From contig CM041465.1 in assembly GCA_023213395.1 (NCBI GenBank), positions 243,667,741 to 243,731,740 on the forward strand: a DNA stretch of 64,000 bases, written 5' to 3'. Of this stretch, positions 1 through 11,876 are shown piece by piece. How positions within the stretch are numbered: position 1 is the stretch's first letter; each line of letters starts with the position of its first letter. The position numbers and the translations under genes were made by a program. A model generated the notes under the pieces. That model saw nothing but the letters and a program-made list of their open reading frames with translations. It searched no databases and was not told the DNA's origin. This DNA comes from Cycas panzhihuaensis (lineage: Eukaryota > Cycadophyta).

Positions 1-464
1 ACCAGTCTTTCCTAAAGAAGTAAGCTTCCCTCTTCGAGGCGAGGAACCCTCCAAATCAAATTTCAAATAGGTGAGCTAATCGACCTTTAAAATGTAAAAA
101 TATGCAACCAAAGAACCTCCGACGATGATGAAATGAGGCCGTAAATCCTCCTTAAATAGGCAGCCAAAGGATAGCAATAGAAGTCAGTCAGAAAATATGA
201 TATTATTCTTAATACTACTCAAATAGAAGTCAGCTAGAACTTCTCTAAAAACTAGCAAGTTGACTTTAAATGGTCATAACTTTTGATAGAGTTCTCATAA
301 TTAACTTTTATCTAAACCATTGGAATCATCGTTTAGAGACCTTTGATTTGAATGGTCATATGCTATACTTTTAACCATATTTTGAAATTTTACATTTCTC
401 CTGACTACTGTGTAAACTTCTCCTCCTTAGGGGCCTCCTTTGTCTGAGTTTTCATGGCTAAGGC
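1..464. other. Decayed tail of the left copia remnant, no readable gene
   Basis: This lies downstream (minus sense) of the gag remnant at 465-1094. Lys/Glu-rich coding sense may continue on the minus strand to about 400, but it is full of stops and I recognise no domain. The left LTR of this element, if it exists, is outside the window. Confidence 0.3.
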
Positions 465-1094
465 CTAACTTGAACTAGAGCCTCCAAGTAATCCATGATA
501 TTTTAGCTTGGCTTCCTCTACTAGAATTAGGTTTTTGAGCCCATCAAAAGTTTCTGCCTCCATTACTTTGTCTCTACCATAAATGGTTTGGAATGTGGTG
601 AGTGCAACTAGTAGCTTTGACATGATTATCGTAAACAAAAGTGTATCATCGATCGAGTTTTGCTTCAATTCTTCTAGCTTATTCCTCAAGTTGGTTATTT
701 TATTCAAGTAGGAGCTGATATTATTCTTATATTCAACTTTTGAATTGAGTAGTTCCAACATTAGTGCAAGATGCCTATTCATCTTCTTCTTCTCAAAAAT
801 ATCACACAACTTCGTCCATAAGCCTTTGTGAACTAGTGCCCTTTAGTCTAGCGCCAGTGAGAGTTTCAGTAATCCAACGACCATAAACAACTTCACTTCA
901 AGTTTGATACACTTCTTATGGTCAAGTGGAATTGAAACAAGCTTTGCCTTGGTGATTCCCTGGAGTTGGTTCACCATTAATATAAGTTCCATATTGGCCT
1001 TCCATTTGCTGAAATTGTTATCGTTAAAGATAACTTTAGGCATGATCTTTTCCATCTCAAACAATGGGCTAAAATATGAATCACACGTCACCAA
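465..1094 (-). pseudogene. gag: Ty1/copia gag remnant (capsid part)
   Basis: Two minus-strand open segments (843-1094, then 465-809) read as one copia gag capsid region broken by a stop and a short gap. The first has the N-terminal pattern NFSKWKANMELIL, like the 'N-[YF]-x-W-x-x-x-[MV]-x-x-L' start of plant copia gag proteins. The second has the ordinary UBN2-type middle: a 'lWtkLcdIfekk' entry and a helix with 'sYLNKITNLRNKLEEL'. In the intact family this protein forms the virus-like particle. No zinc knuckle, protease or polymerase follows, so only gag is left here. It lies about 1.6 kb inside the PBS of the LTR at 2746-3301, on the same strand, and probably belongs to that element, although the leader is unusually long. 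Family level is fairly sure; the boundaries are not. Confidence 0.6.
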
Positions 1095-2733
1095 ATGAAC
1101 ATATTAAGGATAGAAACACACCTATGTATCCTTCTTTAGTCCAAGAGCGATCCACGGAGGGTTTAAAACAGTAATTGTACTTGCAGATGTAGGTCACTGA
1201 CTACTTCTTCCTATAAATAGACAATAAATACCTTTAAATAACACCAAAAAAGAGCACTAAGGGAAGTGAAACAATGCTCAAGGTACAAGGTCAGCTCCAC
1301 AAGGTGAAGGTGCACAGTCTCCAAGTCAGAAAAACATAAAAATGCCTCGATCCATGCTCAAAATGGCTCAAGGATACTTCAAATATAATCAAAAGTACTT
1401 CAAATAACTTCACTATAGGTAAAATCTCATATATCAATGGTATACAAGGGTCTTTTTATATTTTATCATTAAGGGGAATATGCCAAAGGTATATTCCCAA
1501 TAAATGTGACTTTTAAAAACTCCTACACCTCTTCATTTAATGCACATGCTAAAATATTTTAATAAACATGTGATTAATATAGGAAGGGTTACCAAAGGTT
1601 ATATTTATCTAAATATAACCTTTTGAGATCTCCTACAAAGAGAGATAAGGTGCGGTAGCTATGTGATAACCTCTGTTGACCCGTGGACCTACACTTGTCT
1701 CTATAGTCCTACATAGATCTGCAGACTCCCCCACATACCTGTGCTCCTTTTTACAGTTGGTAAGCTGGCCAAACACGGCCTAACTAACACCAATACTTAC
1801 CAGCTACCAGAAAATGATACTAAATCAGTAAAACAACACCCAACTAAAGAGAATAGCACCTAGCCAGCTCTTTAGATGTACCCAACCATGTGGATAAGTG
1901 TCTAGTAAGGGTAAATAACCCTCTAACAAATGTAGATAACACTTAGTCACCATAAACAGTGCTTAATCAACATAGATTCTACCTAGCCAAGAGGAAATAT
2001 GCCTAGACACCTTAGATCAATGCCCAACCACTGAGGATAGTGCTCAACCATCATTAAATAGACCTATAATAGTAGCAAATTAGCCTAGCCAACTCTCAAA
2101 CATGCTTAGGCGTGTTAATAAATGCCCAACCAACCTCTATATGGCTATTTTAGGCTTTATTTATGCATGCAAGTCTCCAATACTCTAAAAAATATAGAGA
2201 AAATCTAATAAAATAGCCTTCTACTACTATATACTTCAATCCAACACTTATACAGAAAACTACTAATATAGGCTTTAATCATGTTTATAGGTGCTATATA
2301 GAGGTTTGGCAATAGGCAACATGCAAAAATAGCCTTGTTCTATCGATTTTTTTGATATTTTGATGAGAAGTATAAAGGACTTACTTGTACACAGATGTGG
2401 CTATCCTCAAAGTCATTGAATCACCATAAGTGCATGCTCTGAAGGAATCAATCTCTATAATAGATCTTCAACCAGCTTGGGATGGCCCCTAACGAGCTAA
2501 CTCCAACCACGATCGTGGTCTCTATGCCTGATTTTTGACTCCAAAAAACCCTTATCCTCTGTTGAATGATGAATTTCACTGTTTTAATAACCATTAATTT
2601 TTTGTGTCTACTTATGTATGATGCTGGGGTTGATAGACTCTTAAGACACGTCTTGGGTTAAATAACATCACCCGACAACCAACGATCTGACCGCCCCACT
2701 CACCGTTAAGCTTTAGCTATGGAGGATCTTACT
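1095..2733. other. Leader-like non-coding stretch with imperfect short repeats
   Basis: There is no gene. On the minus strand this lies between the PBS (2734-2745) and gag. From about 1850 to 2140 a phrase of the type 'tgcccaacca', 'cctagccaac' or 'tgctcaacca' recurs every 20-35 bases with variable spacers, which looks like an old, diverged minisatellite. The length (1.6 kb) is long for a copia leader, so part of it may be an unrelated insertion. Confidence 0.4.
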
Positions 2734-2745
2734 GCTCTGATACCA
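2734..2745 (-). promoter_or_regulatory. Primer binding site, tRNA-iMet type
   Basis: The minus strand reads TGGTATCAGAGC, the standard 12-base complement of the plant initiator tRNA-Met 3' end. It directly abuts the LTR end at 2746. This fixes the orientation (minus) and marks the LTR as the 5' copy. Confidence 0.85.
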
Positions 2746-3301
2746 TGTTCAAGAACTTGAAATCATACACAAATGTTCCCATACACAGGATCTTTAACCA
2801 TACACAGCAAGCGAATAAAAAAATATAGAGAAAACAAATGCACAGTATACAAGATTTATGTGGGAAACCCTTTTGGGAGAAAACCTATCACAAAGAGGAT
2901 CCTTGATGGATCACTTGATTATTGTACTAAGAATACTTGGATGATGAACATACAAGGCCTGAAGGCATTTATACTCTTCAAGAGGTGTCACCCAATTAGG
3001 GTTGTGACCCTTCGAATGAGTCACACCTTTTTGGCTTCACACCCTTTCACTTAATTAAACCACATTAACATTAACTAAGTGGCTTAATAATTAACTTCCA
3101 TGTTAACAACTTACCCAACCAACACTTTGATATCTTAACTACAAGTTAATGAAACTTATGTGTCTATAAGTTGATAAGGCTTTTATATCATCCCTCTAGT
3201 CAACATATCACCTATACATATCTTTCACCTATTTGTTATCATATATGTGTATATTGACTATCTAATATTAATTGGCATTTGTTCTTTCTACATCATCAAC
3301 A
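2746..3301 (-). repeat. 5' LTR of a minus-strand copia element (556 bp)
   Basis: On the minus strand it starts TGTTGATGATG and ends CTTGAACA, so it has TGTT...AACA inverted ends and is followed at once by a perfect PBS. A TATA-like GATATAAAAGCC (minus; about 3179-3190) lies 110-120 bases into the LTR, the usual place for a copia promoter. No second copy of this LTR is in the window, so a target duplication cannot be tested. Confidence 0.7.
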
Positions 3302-3984
3302 TTGTGTACATTGGGTTGTGCATCATTCTAGCAGTTTTCTTCTAGGGTTTAGAGCCATTACTAGATGCAAGGTTATGGTTAAAGAGCATAGTTATAAGTG
3401 AAGATATATACAACCTCTTTTAAGTCTCTATAGTATCTCACATAGCTACCTTTGTGTGGGGCTATCTATTAATCCAAGTTTGGACCTATCTAAGGGCATC
3501 TTAGTTACTAAATTAAGTGAATCAAAGAAAGAAAAATAGTTAGTAAAATTTATTTGAGGGTGATTTAATTAAATTAGTTTTTATGGTTCTTTTAATTTTG
3601 AATAATTACATCATTTGTTACTAATCTTTTAGGTCATATAATATAATAAAGTAACCAGGAGTTATTTTTTAAAGGGGCTAAACTATAATTTTTAAGCAGC
3701 CTACCTTAGTTTAAGTACTTATGATTGCTTCAACAAGTATAATTGTTATCCATGTGGCTTATTTTTATATCTTTCTACTTTAGAATGATTTTCACTTCCA
3801 CTTAAATGAAATGAGTGGTCACACACCTATATTAGGTCTATATTTGGTATTTATTTAATGGGTTAAAGCTAATAAAATTTTTTTAGTGTAATTTATATAC
3901 TAAAGGATCTTTACTTAAATTTAACCTCCTTACACTATTTAAGGCATAACTTTATCACAAAGTTTTAGAATCAAGTGTTAGTTA
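3302..3984 (+). repeat. Left half of the copia-A1 leader, cut by an insertion
   Basis: From about 3560 to 3984 this aligns by eye with 40560-40965, the leader of the related element copia-A2 (shared landmarks: 'ttaggtcat', 'aagt-accag', 'tttatatactaaag', and 'tttagaat-aagt' at the break). The alignment then resumes at about 11515, so 3985-11514 is an insertion. Bases 3302-3560 show no recognisable gene; the 5' LTR of copia-A1 should lie there but I cannot identify it. Confidence 0.55.
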
Positions 3985-4294
3985 TGAAGGATGGATCTAA
4001 GGAATAAATCACTCACATGTACATAATGGTAATGGAGAATAGAAAAGAGATGAAATAAGATATGAAAGTAAAGTTTGGAGGTGAGAATGAATAATGACTC
4101 CCTCTTTGAGATTTTGCCTTTTATTATTGAGGGTGAGTATTAAGGTTAGGATTTTTCCACGTAATGATATGAACTCAAAATTACATTTAAATATACATAA
4201 AGTATATTTTACTAAGAGACTAATGCTAACAATATATCCTAAGGTCACTTAATTAATTTACATAAATAACCTTGATACATTAACCTCTTTTAAT
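3985..4294 (-). repeat. Left copy of a ~310-bp direct repeat (probable 3' LTR)
   Basis: This aligns over its whole length with 11202-11514 in the same orientation (for example 'aataaatcactcacatgta', 'gagattttgccttttatta', 'attaacctcttttaat'). Both copies contain the same 79-codon minus-strand open frame, which looks like a chance frame in LTR sequence rather than a gene. TGAAG occurs at 3985-3989 and again at 11516-11520, a possible 5-bp target duplication overlapping the start of the repeat. Confidence 0.65.
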
Positions 4295-4754
4295 CTTCTC
4301 CTTAATGGTAGAAGGTCATTTTGGGAAAATCTATTCTATGAGGTCTTCATTTGAGCCTTATTATTATATTAAAATTCTAAATAACACTTTTGTGGAAAAA
4401 TCCTCATGGAGAATAAAAATCTACAGACTTTCTAAGATCTTCAGTGTTTTTTATAAATGAAAATAGCTAAGATAGCTTTTTATATAGCCTAATAACCAAC
4501 TAACTTAAATGTGCAACTTGATCTGTTGAGTCTCCATATGTCATTTGGTCATCCCCTATGCCCTTTCAAGCTTTCACAGGTTTTAATTTTACAAAACTAA
4601 TACAATCCTTATTCTTTTGTGCCCATATGGAATTTTCACAAATAAGATAGAGTAGAGACTTACTCTTATTCTTCCATACTCATAAGGGGTTTTTATGAAT
4701 AGAATATAGTATGATGATTCTATTACCATCTTCTTTGATTAGTCGAAGATGGAG
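4295..4754 (-). other. Non-coding flank of the minus-strand copia, with a candidate TATA box
   Basis: There is no coding sense between the RNase H end and the repeat at 3985-4294. The minus strand carries GGCTATATAAAAAGC (about 4473-4487), a good TATA-like element, followed by AT-rich sequence typical of LTR R regions. It may be a separate, unrecognised LTR of the enclosed copia element. I find no matching copy at 9500-10000. Confidence 0.3.
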
Positions 4755-6205
4755 ACCCTAAGGCTAAGCCACCTTTAAAAGTATTCAAACTTCCCTTTGT
4801 AATAGTTTGGTGAAGATATTAGGCACTTGATTTACTATAGGGTAGTATTCTAATTGAATTGTACCATCATAAACTAGTTCTATAATCTTGTGGACTTTCA
4901 TACTTATATATTTAGTACGATCATGAAATACAAGATTTTTTACCATGTGAATTACTGATTGATTATCTACACAAAGGCTAGTAGGACTTGTTTAGGTGAT
5001 ATTCAATGTTTTTAATAATTTTCTAAGCCATATCACCTCCTTTCTGGTCTCAAAAGTAGTAATGTATTTAGCTTCAACAGTTAAATCAACAACAATCTTC
5101 TATAGTTTAGATCTCCATAATATTGATGTTGTTCCAAGAAATGTTATATACCTAGACATAGATCTTCATGTATCTTTATTTCCTACAAAGTCTCAGTGTG
5201 TGTAGAAAGATTAAATTCATTATTAGGCCCATACAGTAGACCAAAATTTATTAGTTATCTTTAGGTATTTTAACATTTAAACTGCAACCTACTAGTGATT
5301 ATGCTTAAGATTTGTCATAAATTATATAAGAATACTGACAGAGTATATAATATCTGGCCTTATATTGGTAGTGTATATGAGACTACCTACAAATTTCCTA
5401 TAGAATATTGCATCTACCTCTTTAGTGTTATCATCAACTGAGAGTTTGATATTAGGGTCCATAGGTAAATCCACTGGTCTAGCATCTTCTAACTTAAACT
5501 TGGTTAGAAGATCGTTGATGTATATTTCTTGAGAGAGAAAAATGTTTATATTCTTTTATGTTACTTAAATTTCCAAGTAATATTTCATCAAACTGAGGTT
5601 ATACAATTTGAATGTTTTACTAAGTTCTTTTTCTAGTTGGCTTATTACCTATTCACTATTACATGTTACTAGCATATCATCCATAAAGATTATGAGATAA
5701 GTGACTTTATCCTTTTAGTGCTTGAAAAATTGTGTTGTATCTATATCTTAATAATTATAAACCTTGTATCCAAGTTACTTCACCAAGCATGAGGGGCTTG
5801 TTTAAGGCCATATAAGGACTTTATGAGCTTGCAAACCTTATGCTCTTGACCTTTGATCTTATATCCTTCTAGCTGAGCCATATAAATTTCTATTTCAAGA
5901 TCCCCATTTAAAAATGTAGTTTTAATCTCAAGCTAATGGATTTTCTAACCCTGTTAAGTAGCCAAGACCACAAGAGTTCTAATTATAAGCCATTTAGTTA
6001 TAGATGAAAAGACTTTAATGTAGTCAATGCTTTCCATTTGTATGAATCCTTTAGCTACTAAACCTGCCTTATATTTTTTAAGAGTGTCATCTAATCTATA
6101 TTTATTTTTTGAATACCTATTATTTTGAACTATCTTTATACTAAGTGGTAGATTACTAAGCTCCCATATACCATTTTTTATGAGAGATTCGTATTCTTTA
6201 TTCAT
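4755..6205 (-). pseudogene. pol: Ty1/copia reverse transcriptase and RNase H (minus-strand copia-B)
   Basis: Read from 6205 downwards. The RT entry has 'MNKEYESLIKNGIWEL' (the family's 'EaLekNgTWeL'), 'kYKAGLVAKGFiQ' and 'IDYiKVFSS'. The catalytic box reads FMDDML near 5665-5685, so both active-site aspartates are present. RNase H follows with 'VEAKYItt', then 'CVDNQSVIHMVKN' and 'FHDRTKYISMKVHKI' (about 4880-4985), and ends 'NIFTKLLQREV' plus a stop near 4768. Numerous stops and frame breaks lie between 5200 and 5950. The order RT then RNase H after integrase is the Ty1/copia layout. The element cannot be autonomous in this state. Confidence 0.85.
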
Positions 6206-6880
6206 TGCATTTCTCTAAATTGTATGCTTTACAGCTTCCCAGTATAAGAGGGGCTCTTCACTAAGAGTAGGGTGTAGTTCTGCTAGTTTAAACTTAGTAT
6301 ATAATGATTCCTGCATCCTTGCTTTATGGGCATTTTGAGTGCTAGTTTTTCCTACCTCATCTAGTTGTATATCCTTATTGAGTTGGAAGGCTTCACGAGA
6401 TCTTTGAGTTAGGAATGAGATTGTCATTTTCTCAACTTCTTGGTTCTCATCTTGTTTATTAAAATGATTATTTTATGAGAAGCATGTTGATGCACTTAGG
6501 GAAGATGGTCCTTCTACCATTGTTTTATCTTTGTTAACTGAAGGTAGAGGGATGATTCTTCTTTAATGGCTTTACCTTTGTCAACTCTACTATCTTTAAA
6601 GGATGGTGCTACATGTGTACTCATCAGTTTAGAGTCATAACTTATATCCTCTAAGGCTATATTATTAGCTTCCAATATTTTAAGTAATTTATATGTGTCC
6701 TACCCCCCTCCCAAAATTTTAAAATCTGAACATCATATTTGATAACATTATTGTAGTGATGTCTAGGTATTTTAGAGTCCAGTCTTAGTAACTAAATTCT
6801 CTATCTCTATAAAAATGATAGCTCTAGTAATGATGATTTTTTATTATGAATGTATGAAGACCTTATACCCTTTCTTATCC
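6206..6880 (-). pseudogene. pol: copia-B integrase-RT linker
   Basis: This joins the integrase C-terminal part (ending near 6885) to the RT entry at 6205 on the minus strand. It includes an open stretch at 6215-6427 but, as usual for copia linkers, no conserved domain. It is coding by position only. Confidence 0.45.
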
Positions 6881-7660
6881 AAGTTTATCTGACAAAGATA
6901 TCTTTAAGTGCCCTTGGCTGTAGTTTATTTTGATCTGCATCTAAAATATGGGCATAGCATATAGAGCCAAAAATTTTAAAGTAATGAACAATAGGGGCTT
7001 GTCTTGACCACTTTTTATTAGGTGATTTTCCTTCCTTTGATGGGCTAATAGTATTAATGCAATAAATAGCTACCCAGATAGCTTTAGCCCATAAGTAGGT
7101 AGGTACATTTTTGTATACTAACATAGTTTGAGCCATGTTCATAATTATCCTGTTTATGCACTCAGTAACCCTATTTTATTATGGGGTACTTGGTACTGTT
7201 GTTTAATATTTGATGCCATTGTCTTGAAGGTAACTTTCAAACTCATGTGAGGTATATTTTCCACCATTATTAGTTTGAAGAAATTTGAGTTGATAAGCTA
7301 ACGTTTTTTCAATGTGGCCTTTGAATTCTTTGAATATATAAAAGGATTCATCTTTCTCATGTAGAAAAGCTACCTATACTTTCCTAGTGAAATCATCAAT
7401 GAAAGAGATATAATATAACTTACCCTTCAGTAAAGGAATAAATATTAGTCCATATAGATTAGAGTGTACTAATTGCAATGAATATCTCAATTTCCATTAA
7501 CTTTTGGAAAAGGGTTGTCTATGAGATTTGACAATGATACAAGTTTCACATCCGAAGAACTTGGAGGAGAACTTTGGAAGAGTGTTATAAAGATCTCTAA
7601 GTTTATTGATATGAACAAAGCCCATGTGGGAATGCCAAAGAGCTTCTGGTGACAATGTTA
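6881..7660 (-). pseudogene. pol: copia-B integrase with GAG-pre zinc-binding region
   Basis: On the minus strand: 'LWHSHMGFVHINKL' and 'FFGCETC' (H-H-C-C zinc region, about 7540-7660), then the rve core. The first catalytic aspartate lies in 'LVHSNLYG' and appears as Asn; the second ('LQTNNGGKY') is also Asn; the glutamate is seen in 'RVTECINR'. Two Asp-to-Asn changes are what G-to-A decay would give and would kill the enzyme. The C-terminal part has 'FGSICYAHI' (the usual 'FGc-cyvhi') and ends near 6885. The order PR-IN-RT-RH is copia. Confidence 0.8.
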
Positions 7661-8395
7661 GGTGTGTCAAGATGTTGTTAAATGTAAATTCTTTATCGAC
7701 ATAAGGGATTTAGGTATAATAGGCTTCATAAGATGGAGAGCTATTCAATCAAAAGAGTTTGCTAGTAAGATGTTTAGTCAAGGCCACTTGATTAGTTAGA
7801 GGATAAATGGCCTAAAGAGTTTGGTCATTTATGGTTATACTCAAATTAAATCTATGAGAGATAAGTGTAAATAAGGAGATCAAGTTTTGTTTAAGATTGG
7901 GTATGTATAAGATATCAAGTAATGTAAAATCTCTTAAGCCTAGGAGTTTTAGGTGAATGTTACCAATTCCTTTAACAAGTTATTATGATTTGTCAGCCAT
8001 GTGAATAACTTCTTAAACATTTGAGTCAAATATTTAATATAGACTGTGATTATACATCATACGTTGAGTTGCTTCTATGTCCATGATCTATTGTCTATTG
8101 ATTGAAGTAGTATTATTTACAATTCTAATAGAGCTTGGTATTTGTGAAGGGAATTCACAAGTGATATATCCACACTAGGCTTTAAAGTATCTTTGTCGTT
8201 GGTTAATGGTATTTGAAGTTGAAGATCCCTCAATTCTTTAAAAGTATGCTTATACAAAACTTGTATTACTAAAGGTTTCTTCATAAGTTTCTTAAAGATT
8301 GTGAGCTCCATGTTTTGGTTACAACTTAACCAACTTATAAGTGGTGTTTCTATAGTCTTTTGCAAAGTTTCCTTTATAGTTACACTAATCATACA
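7661..8395 (-). pseudogene. pol: copia-B protease region
   Basis: The retropepsin active-site region reads 'IMDIEATQRM' at about 8060-8090 (minus), where an intact copia protease has DSGAT-H-M. Asp is present but Ser-Gly became Ile-Glu. It is followed by 'LLDILYIPNLKQNLIS', the standard copia phrase 'L-x-x-V-L-y-V-P-x-l-x-x-N-L-l-S'. An open segment at 8117-8392 precedes it as the gag-protease linker. Confidence 0.75.
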
Positions 8396-9284
8396 TAATA
8401 GTTTGATTGTCAGTCCTTGAAGGGGTACTAGTTTGGCCTAATTGTCTTACTTTTTATTAAGGTGGTCCTTAGCCTTGAGACTATTGAGGCTATGACTAAG
8501 GGTTTGGTTGACCTTGTAGATGATTTTCCATATTTCTTTCTCTTCCTCTTGCTTAGTTGTTTCCTCTGCTATAAGAGGGACCTTGATTCTTTTTATAGCA
8601 AGCTTCTTCCTCCACCTCAAATGCTGCATTTAGAAGAGAGTTAAAGGCTACAAAGTTGATATCAAAGGTCTTGTCAAATTCTATAAACTTCTCTACAAGT
8701 GCTTCAAAGTTAAGTATCTTTAATATTCCACTAAATTGAAGACTTCCATGAAAGTTTTAATAATCATGTAGACATAATTAGATCAAGAATTCCCAAGTGA
8801 TGTATTAGGTCTTAAAATCTTTGTCAATTACCTATTTTATTGGTTGAAGGAGATTTATTATCTCATGAGCTCATCCTTTCTACATTTTTAATTTATTCAT
8901 TTTTAGAATAAGATGAGTAAATTCTAAGTTTGACTTGATATCAAAGTTTTTCTTGAAAACTTCAAGGACCTTCTAAGATATATTATGTTACTCTTTATTA
9001 ATCAAGTTAAGCAAGGATTGACTAGTAACCACTAGAATTCCTACATGAATCATTTAATCATTTATCTCCCATTGTAGTTTAGTTGTAGCACCTATAGGAG
9101 TTGTTGGAGTGGTTCCACTAGAAGTAGGTATTTTAGTTATTGTAAGTATGATGGGTATAGGCTACAAGCAGGCTCTCTAAAGGCCTTCATACTTTATAGT
9201 ATTTTTAACTCTAATGTACCACAAATCCTAATTTTCTTCACCTTTTAATATGTAGTTAACATTCTGCTTAAATTGAGATGACAT
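8396..9284 (-). pseudogene. gag: copia-B gag
   Basis: The probable start is the ATG at 9284-9282 (MSSQFKQNVNYILKGEEN), with a tryptophan-bearing 'DLWY' shortly after, as in copia gag N-termini. Downstream 'VEKFIEFDKTFDINFVAFN' and a basic Glu/Lys/Gln-rich C-terminal stretch (8450-8640) can be followed through many stops. I see no intact zinc knuckle. The plus-strand open frame at 8462-8644 is the complement of this region and is not a gene. Confidence 0.65.
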
Positions 9285-11187
9285 AATGATGATGAAGAAG
9301 TAGAAGAGATGATAGAAGTATATGCTATTGACACGTGTGGCTAGTACGCTTGACACAGTAGGGATATAGAAATAAATGCTATAATGAGAAGGTAAATAAT
9401 GATTAAGTATTTTTTATAAACTATGAGGAATGAGTATAAATAATGATACAAGAATGAGGCCTAATGTAGAGATGGCAAAGAGTGGTGATGTGTCATACCA
9501 TTAACCTCTAACTTATGTCCAAATGTAGGTGAGGTTTCGATGCCTAAGACTTCTAGTATATGATTAGGGCCTTTACTTGTGATACCTACACCTACACTTG
9601 GTGATGAAATCCAAGTCACAATGGAGTCAAAGTACTCCCAATCCTCACCCAGTTCACTAGTAAGCAGTTATATACCTCCTTGAAGAGTCAAACGGTATGT
9701 GCTTATTTTATAACTATGATGGATATTGAACTAGATTAATTTTAATCTTGAATTAAGATTTTAGTTGTCTCAATTGATTATCAGGATAATCCCTTAAGGG
9801 AGCCTATATATATAGATAACCTATCACTCTAGTAGTATTCTAGTTAAGACTAAATATAATATGAAACTCACATCTCCCTTAGGGCTTAGACTTCGGCCAA
9901 CTGTGGTCTATTTCAACTAAGGTGAGTGTATACATAAATCAAGAATTAGTGATATAAATCAAACATAATAAGTTTATTTTAGGGAATATGAAAATATATT
10001 TGTATTTATGTTGTTAAAATAAATTGCTAATACATTTATGCTTTTGTCAATTAATGTGCATGCATATAAACAAATATACAAAAATGTTAAGTACTAAATT
10101 TTACTATGATCTAGGTGTTTTACTATTATAATGAGTTTCTTTTTCAATTTTTCTATTTGAAAAAACCCTTCCTTTTTTGTTAAGAAAAGGGAAAAAAACA
10201 ACAAACTTAAAAATTTACTTCTAAATTTAAATTTTGACTAAGAGAAAAAGCACTAAGAAAAGTGAGAGGAATCTAAATATTTTGTTAGAAACTTCTATAT
10301 GGTCATTCAACCATACAAAATAGCCAAAACATTTCGACTCAAAACTTCACTCTCCTAGATGATAGATCTCACTATGGTGAGTTAAAAATTCTTCTTACAA
10401 AACTTCTAAAAATGAGCATGATTACCCTAAAATTTGTTGAAACTCCTATGAGACTTTCCTTAGAAAAAATCTAAATTATGAAGAAATCTCTCTTTGGTAC
10501 ATTAAATCTGATAAAACTTGATCTATTAGATTCTTTGAGGCTAAATCTACTAAATCCCTTAAGAAATTTTGACATGTATTAAAATTTTTTAGAAAATTTC
10601 TATAAAAAAATAAGTTAGACTAAGGCTGACTAAACTTCTACTTTTTTAGATTAATTGAGGTAGAACTTAAAGATGGTATAGAAGATAAAAATGTTTGTCT
10701 TTCTTAGATATCCCTCCTTGCAAATTTTTAGTTAAAATGGAAAACTTTTAATTTTCACTTCTCGTAGGGCTAAACAACCTTTTCCTGAAAGGTTTAGGCT
10801 TATTTCTATGACTTGTAAGCAACTATAAATTTTTCCTATAACTTTACAATATATATTTTATAACTAATAATTGATTTATGATGAAAAATCAATATAATCC
10901 CCCTTAGTAAAATTTAAAATTAGCTATAAAGATTGATAAAAAACTAATTTTTTTAGGAGCCTAAAGCTAGGAAACCTTCTTCCAATTAATAACTTTGATC
11001 CTTAATGAACTTGCAGATAAATATAGGATATTAAAATATTATATAAATAAAATACAAGCTTTTCATGATAGAAAAAACTCTCAAAATTTTAAAAATAATG
11101 AGTACATTCTTAATACTTTATATTGAAAGTACAGGAGAGTCAAAATGACTCTATGCAAGTAGAATGAAGTGAATAGATCCCCTTCTA
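9285..11187. other. Long non-coding leader or unrecognised insert
   Basis: There is no gene. Near 9490-9500 the minus strand reads TGGTATGACAC, a possible second, decayed tRNA-Met primer site about 215 bases before the gag ATG. Upstream of it (9503-9990) is LTR-like sequence with CTATATATATAGGC (about 9802-9815, minus). So copia-B may have its own LTR here, nested inside the element defined by the ~310-bp repeats. From 10000 to 11187 the sequence is very AT-rich and featureless. I could not match 9503-9990 to the left flank. Confidence 0.35.
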
Positions 11188-11199
11188 GCACTAATACTA
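11188..11199 (-). promoter_or_regulatory. Decayed tRNA-iMet primer binding site
   Basis: The minus strand reads TAGTATTAGTGC against the consensus TGGTATCAGAGC (9 of 12; two of the three changes are transitions, G-to-A and C-to-T). It sits two bases from the repeat at 11202-11514, which supports calling that repeat the 5' LTR of a minus-strand element. Confidence 0.6.
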
Positions 11200-11201
11200 C
11201 A

Positions 11202-11514
11202 TGAAAGAAGGATAGATCTAGGGAATAAATCACTCACATGTATATAGTGGCAATGGAGAATGAAAAAGAGATGAAACAAGATATGAGAGAAAAGCTTGGA
11301 GGTGAGAATGAATGATGATTTCCTCCTTGAGATTTTGCCTTTTATTATTGAGGGTGAGCATTAAGGTTAGGATTTTCTCACCTAATGACATAAACCTGAA
11401 ACTACATTTAAATGCATATAAAATATATTTTACTAAGAGACTAATGTTAATAATATATCCCAAGGTCACTTAATTAATCTACATAAATAATCTTAATATA
11501 TTAACCTCTTTTAA
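11202..11514 (-). repeat. Right copy of the ~310-bp direct repeat (probable 5' LTR)
   Basis: Partner of 3985-4294. In plus orientation it starts TGAAAGAAGG, so it ends CTTTCA in minus sense, and the degenerate PBS follows. The far end (ATTAAAAGAGG, minus) lacks a clean TG. Beyond it the interrupted copia-A1 leader resumes. Confidence 0.65.
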
Positions 11515-11876
11515 TTTGAAGTATTAAACTTGTATTTCAATTTTCTATAAAGTGAATGGTCTTTTAAATACTTTTAAAATATTTTATAGATTATCTTTAT
11601 GCTTAAAGTTAATGCTAATTTGTGGGCTTCCTACAAGTTGAATCTTTAAACAAACTTAGTAAAAACTTCACTTTGTAATCATAATCAAATATAAATCTTT
11701 ATCTTAGAGGAGGTCGAGTCCTAGTTGGGACACTTTTACATGTCCTAAAATTGAAAGAAATAATTTTGCTTGTGTTTGAGAGCATTTTTTATTATCTTAT
11801 TTAGTGCACTTTTAGTCTTTCATCAAAGCACTTTATTCTTTGGAAGCAGTTTATATTTCAAGATAATTTCTTTATT
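11515..11876 (+). repeat. Right half of the copia-A1 leader
   Basis: It aligns by eye with 40965-41328 ahead of copia-A2 gag (shared: 'aaagttaatgcta' against 'aaagttgatacta', 'gaggaggt-gagtcc' against 'gaggaggttaagtcc', 'acatgtcctaaa' against 'catatcctaaag'). Together with 3560-3984 it makes up one leader, which shows that 3985-11514 was inserted into copia-A1. Confidence 0.65.

Noticed and set aside
4009-4248. 79-codon minus-strand frame duplicated at 11230-11469, which looked like a conserved small protein
   Set aside because: The whole 310-bp surroundings are duplicated, not just the frame, and the ends behave as an LTR with a PBS beside it.
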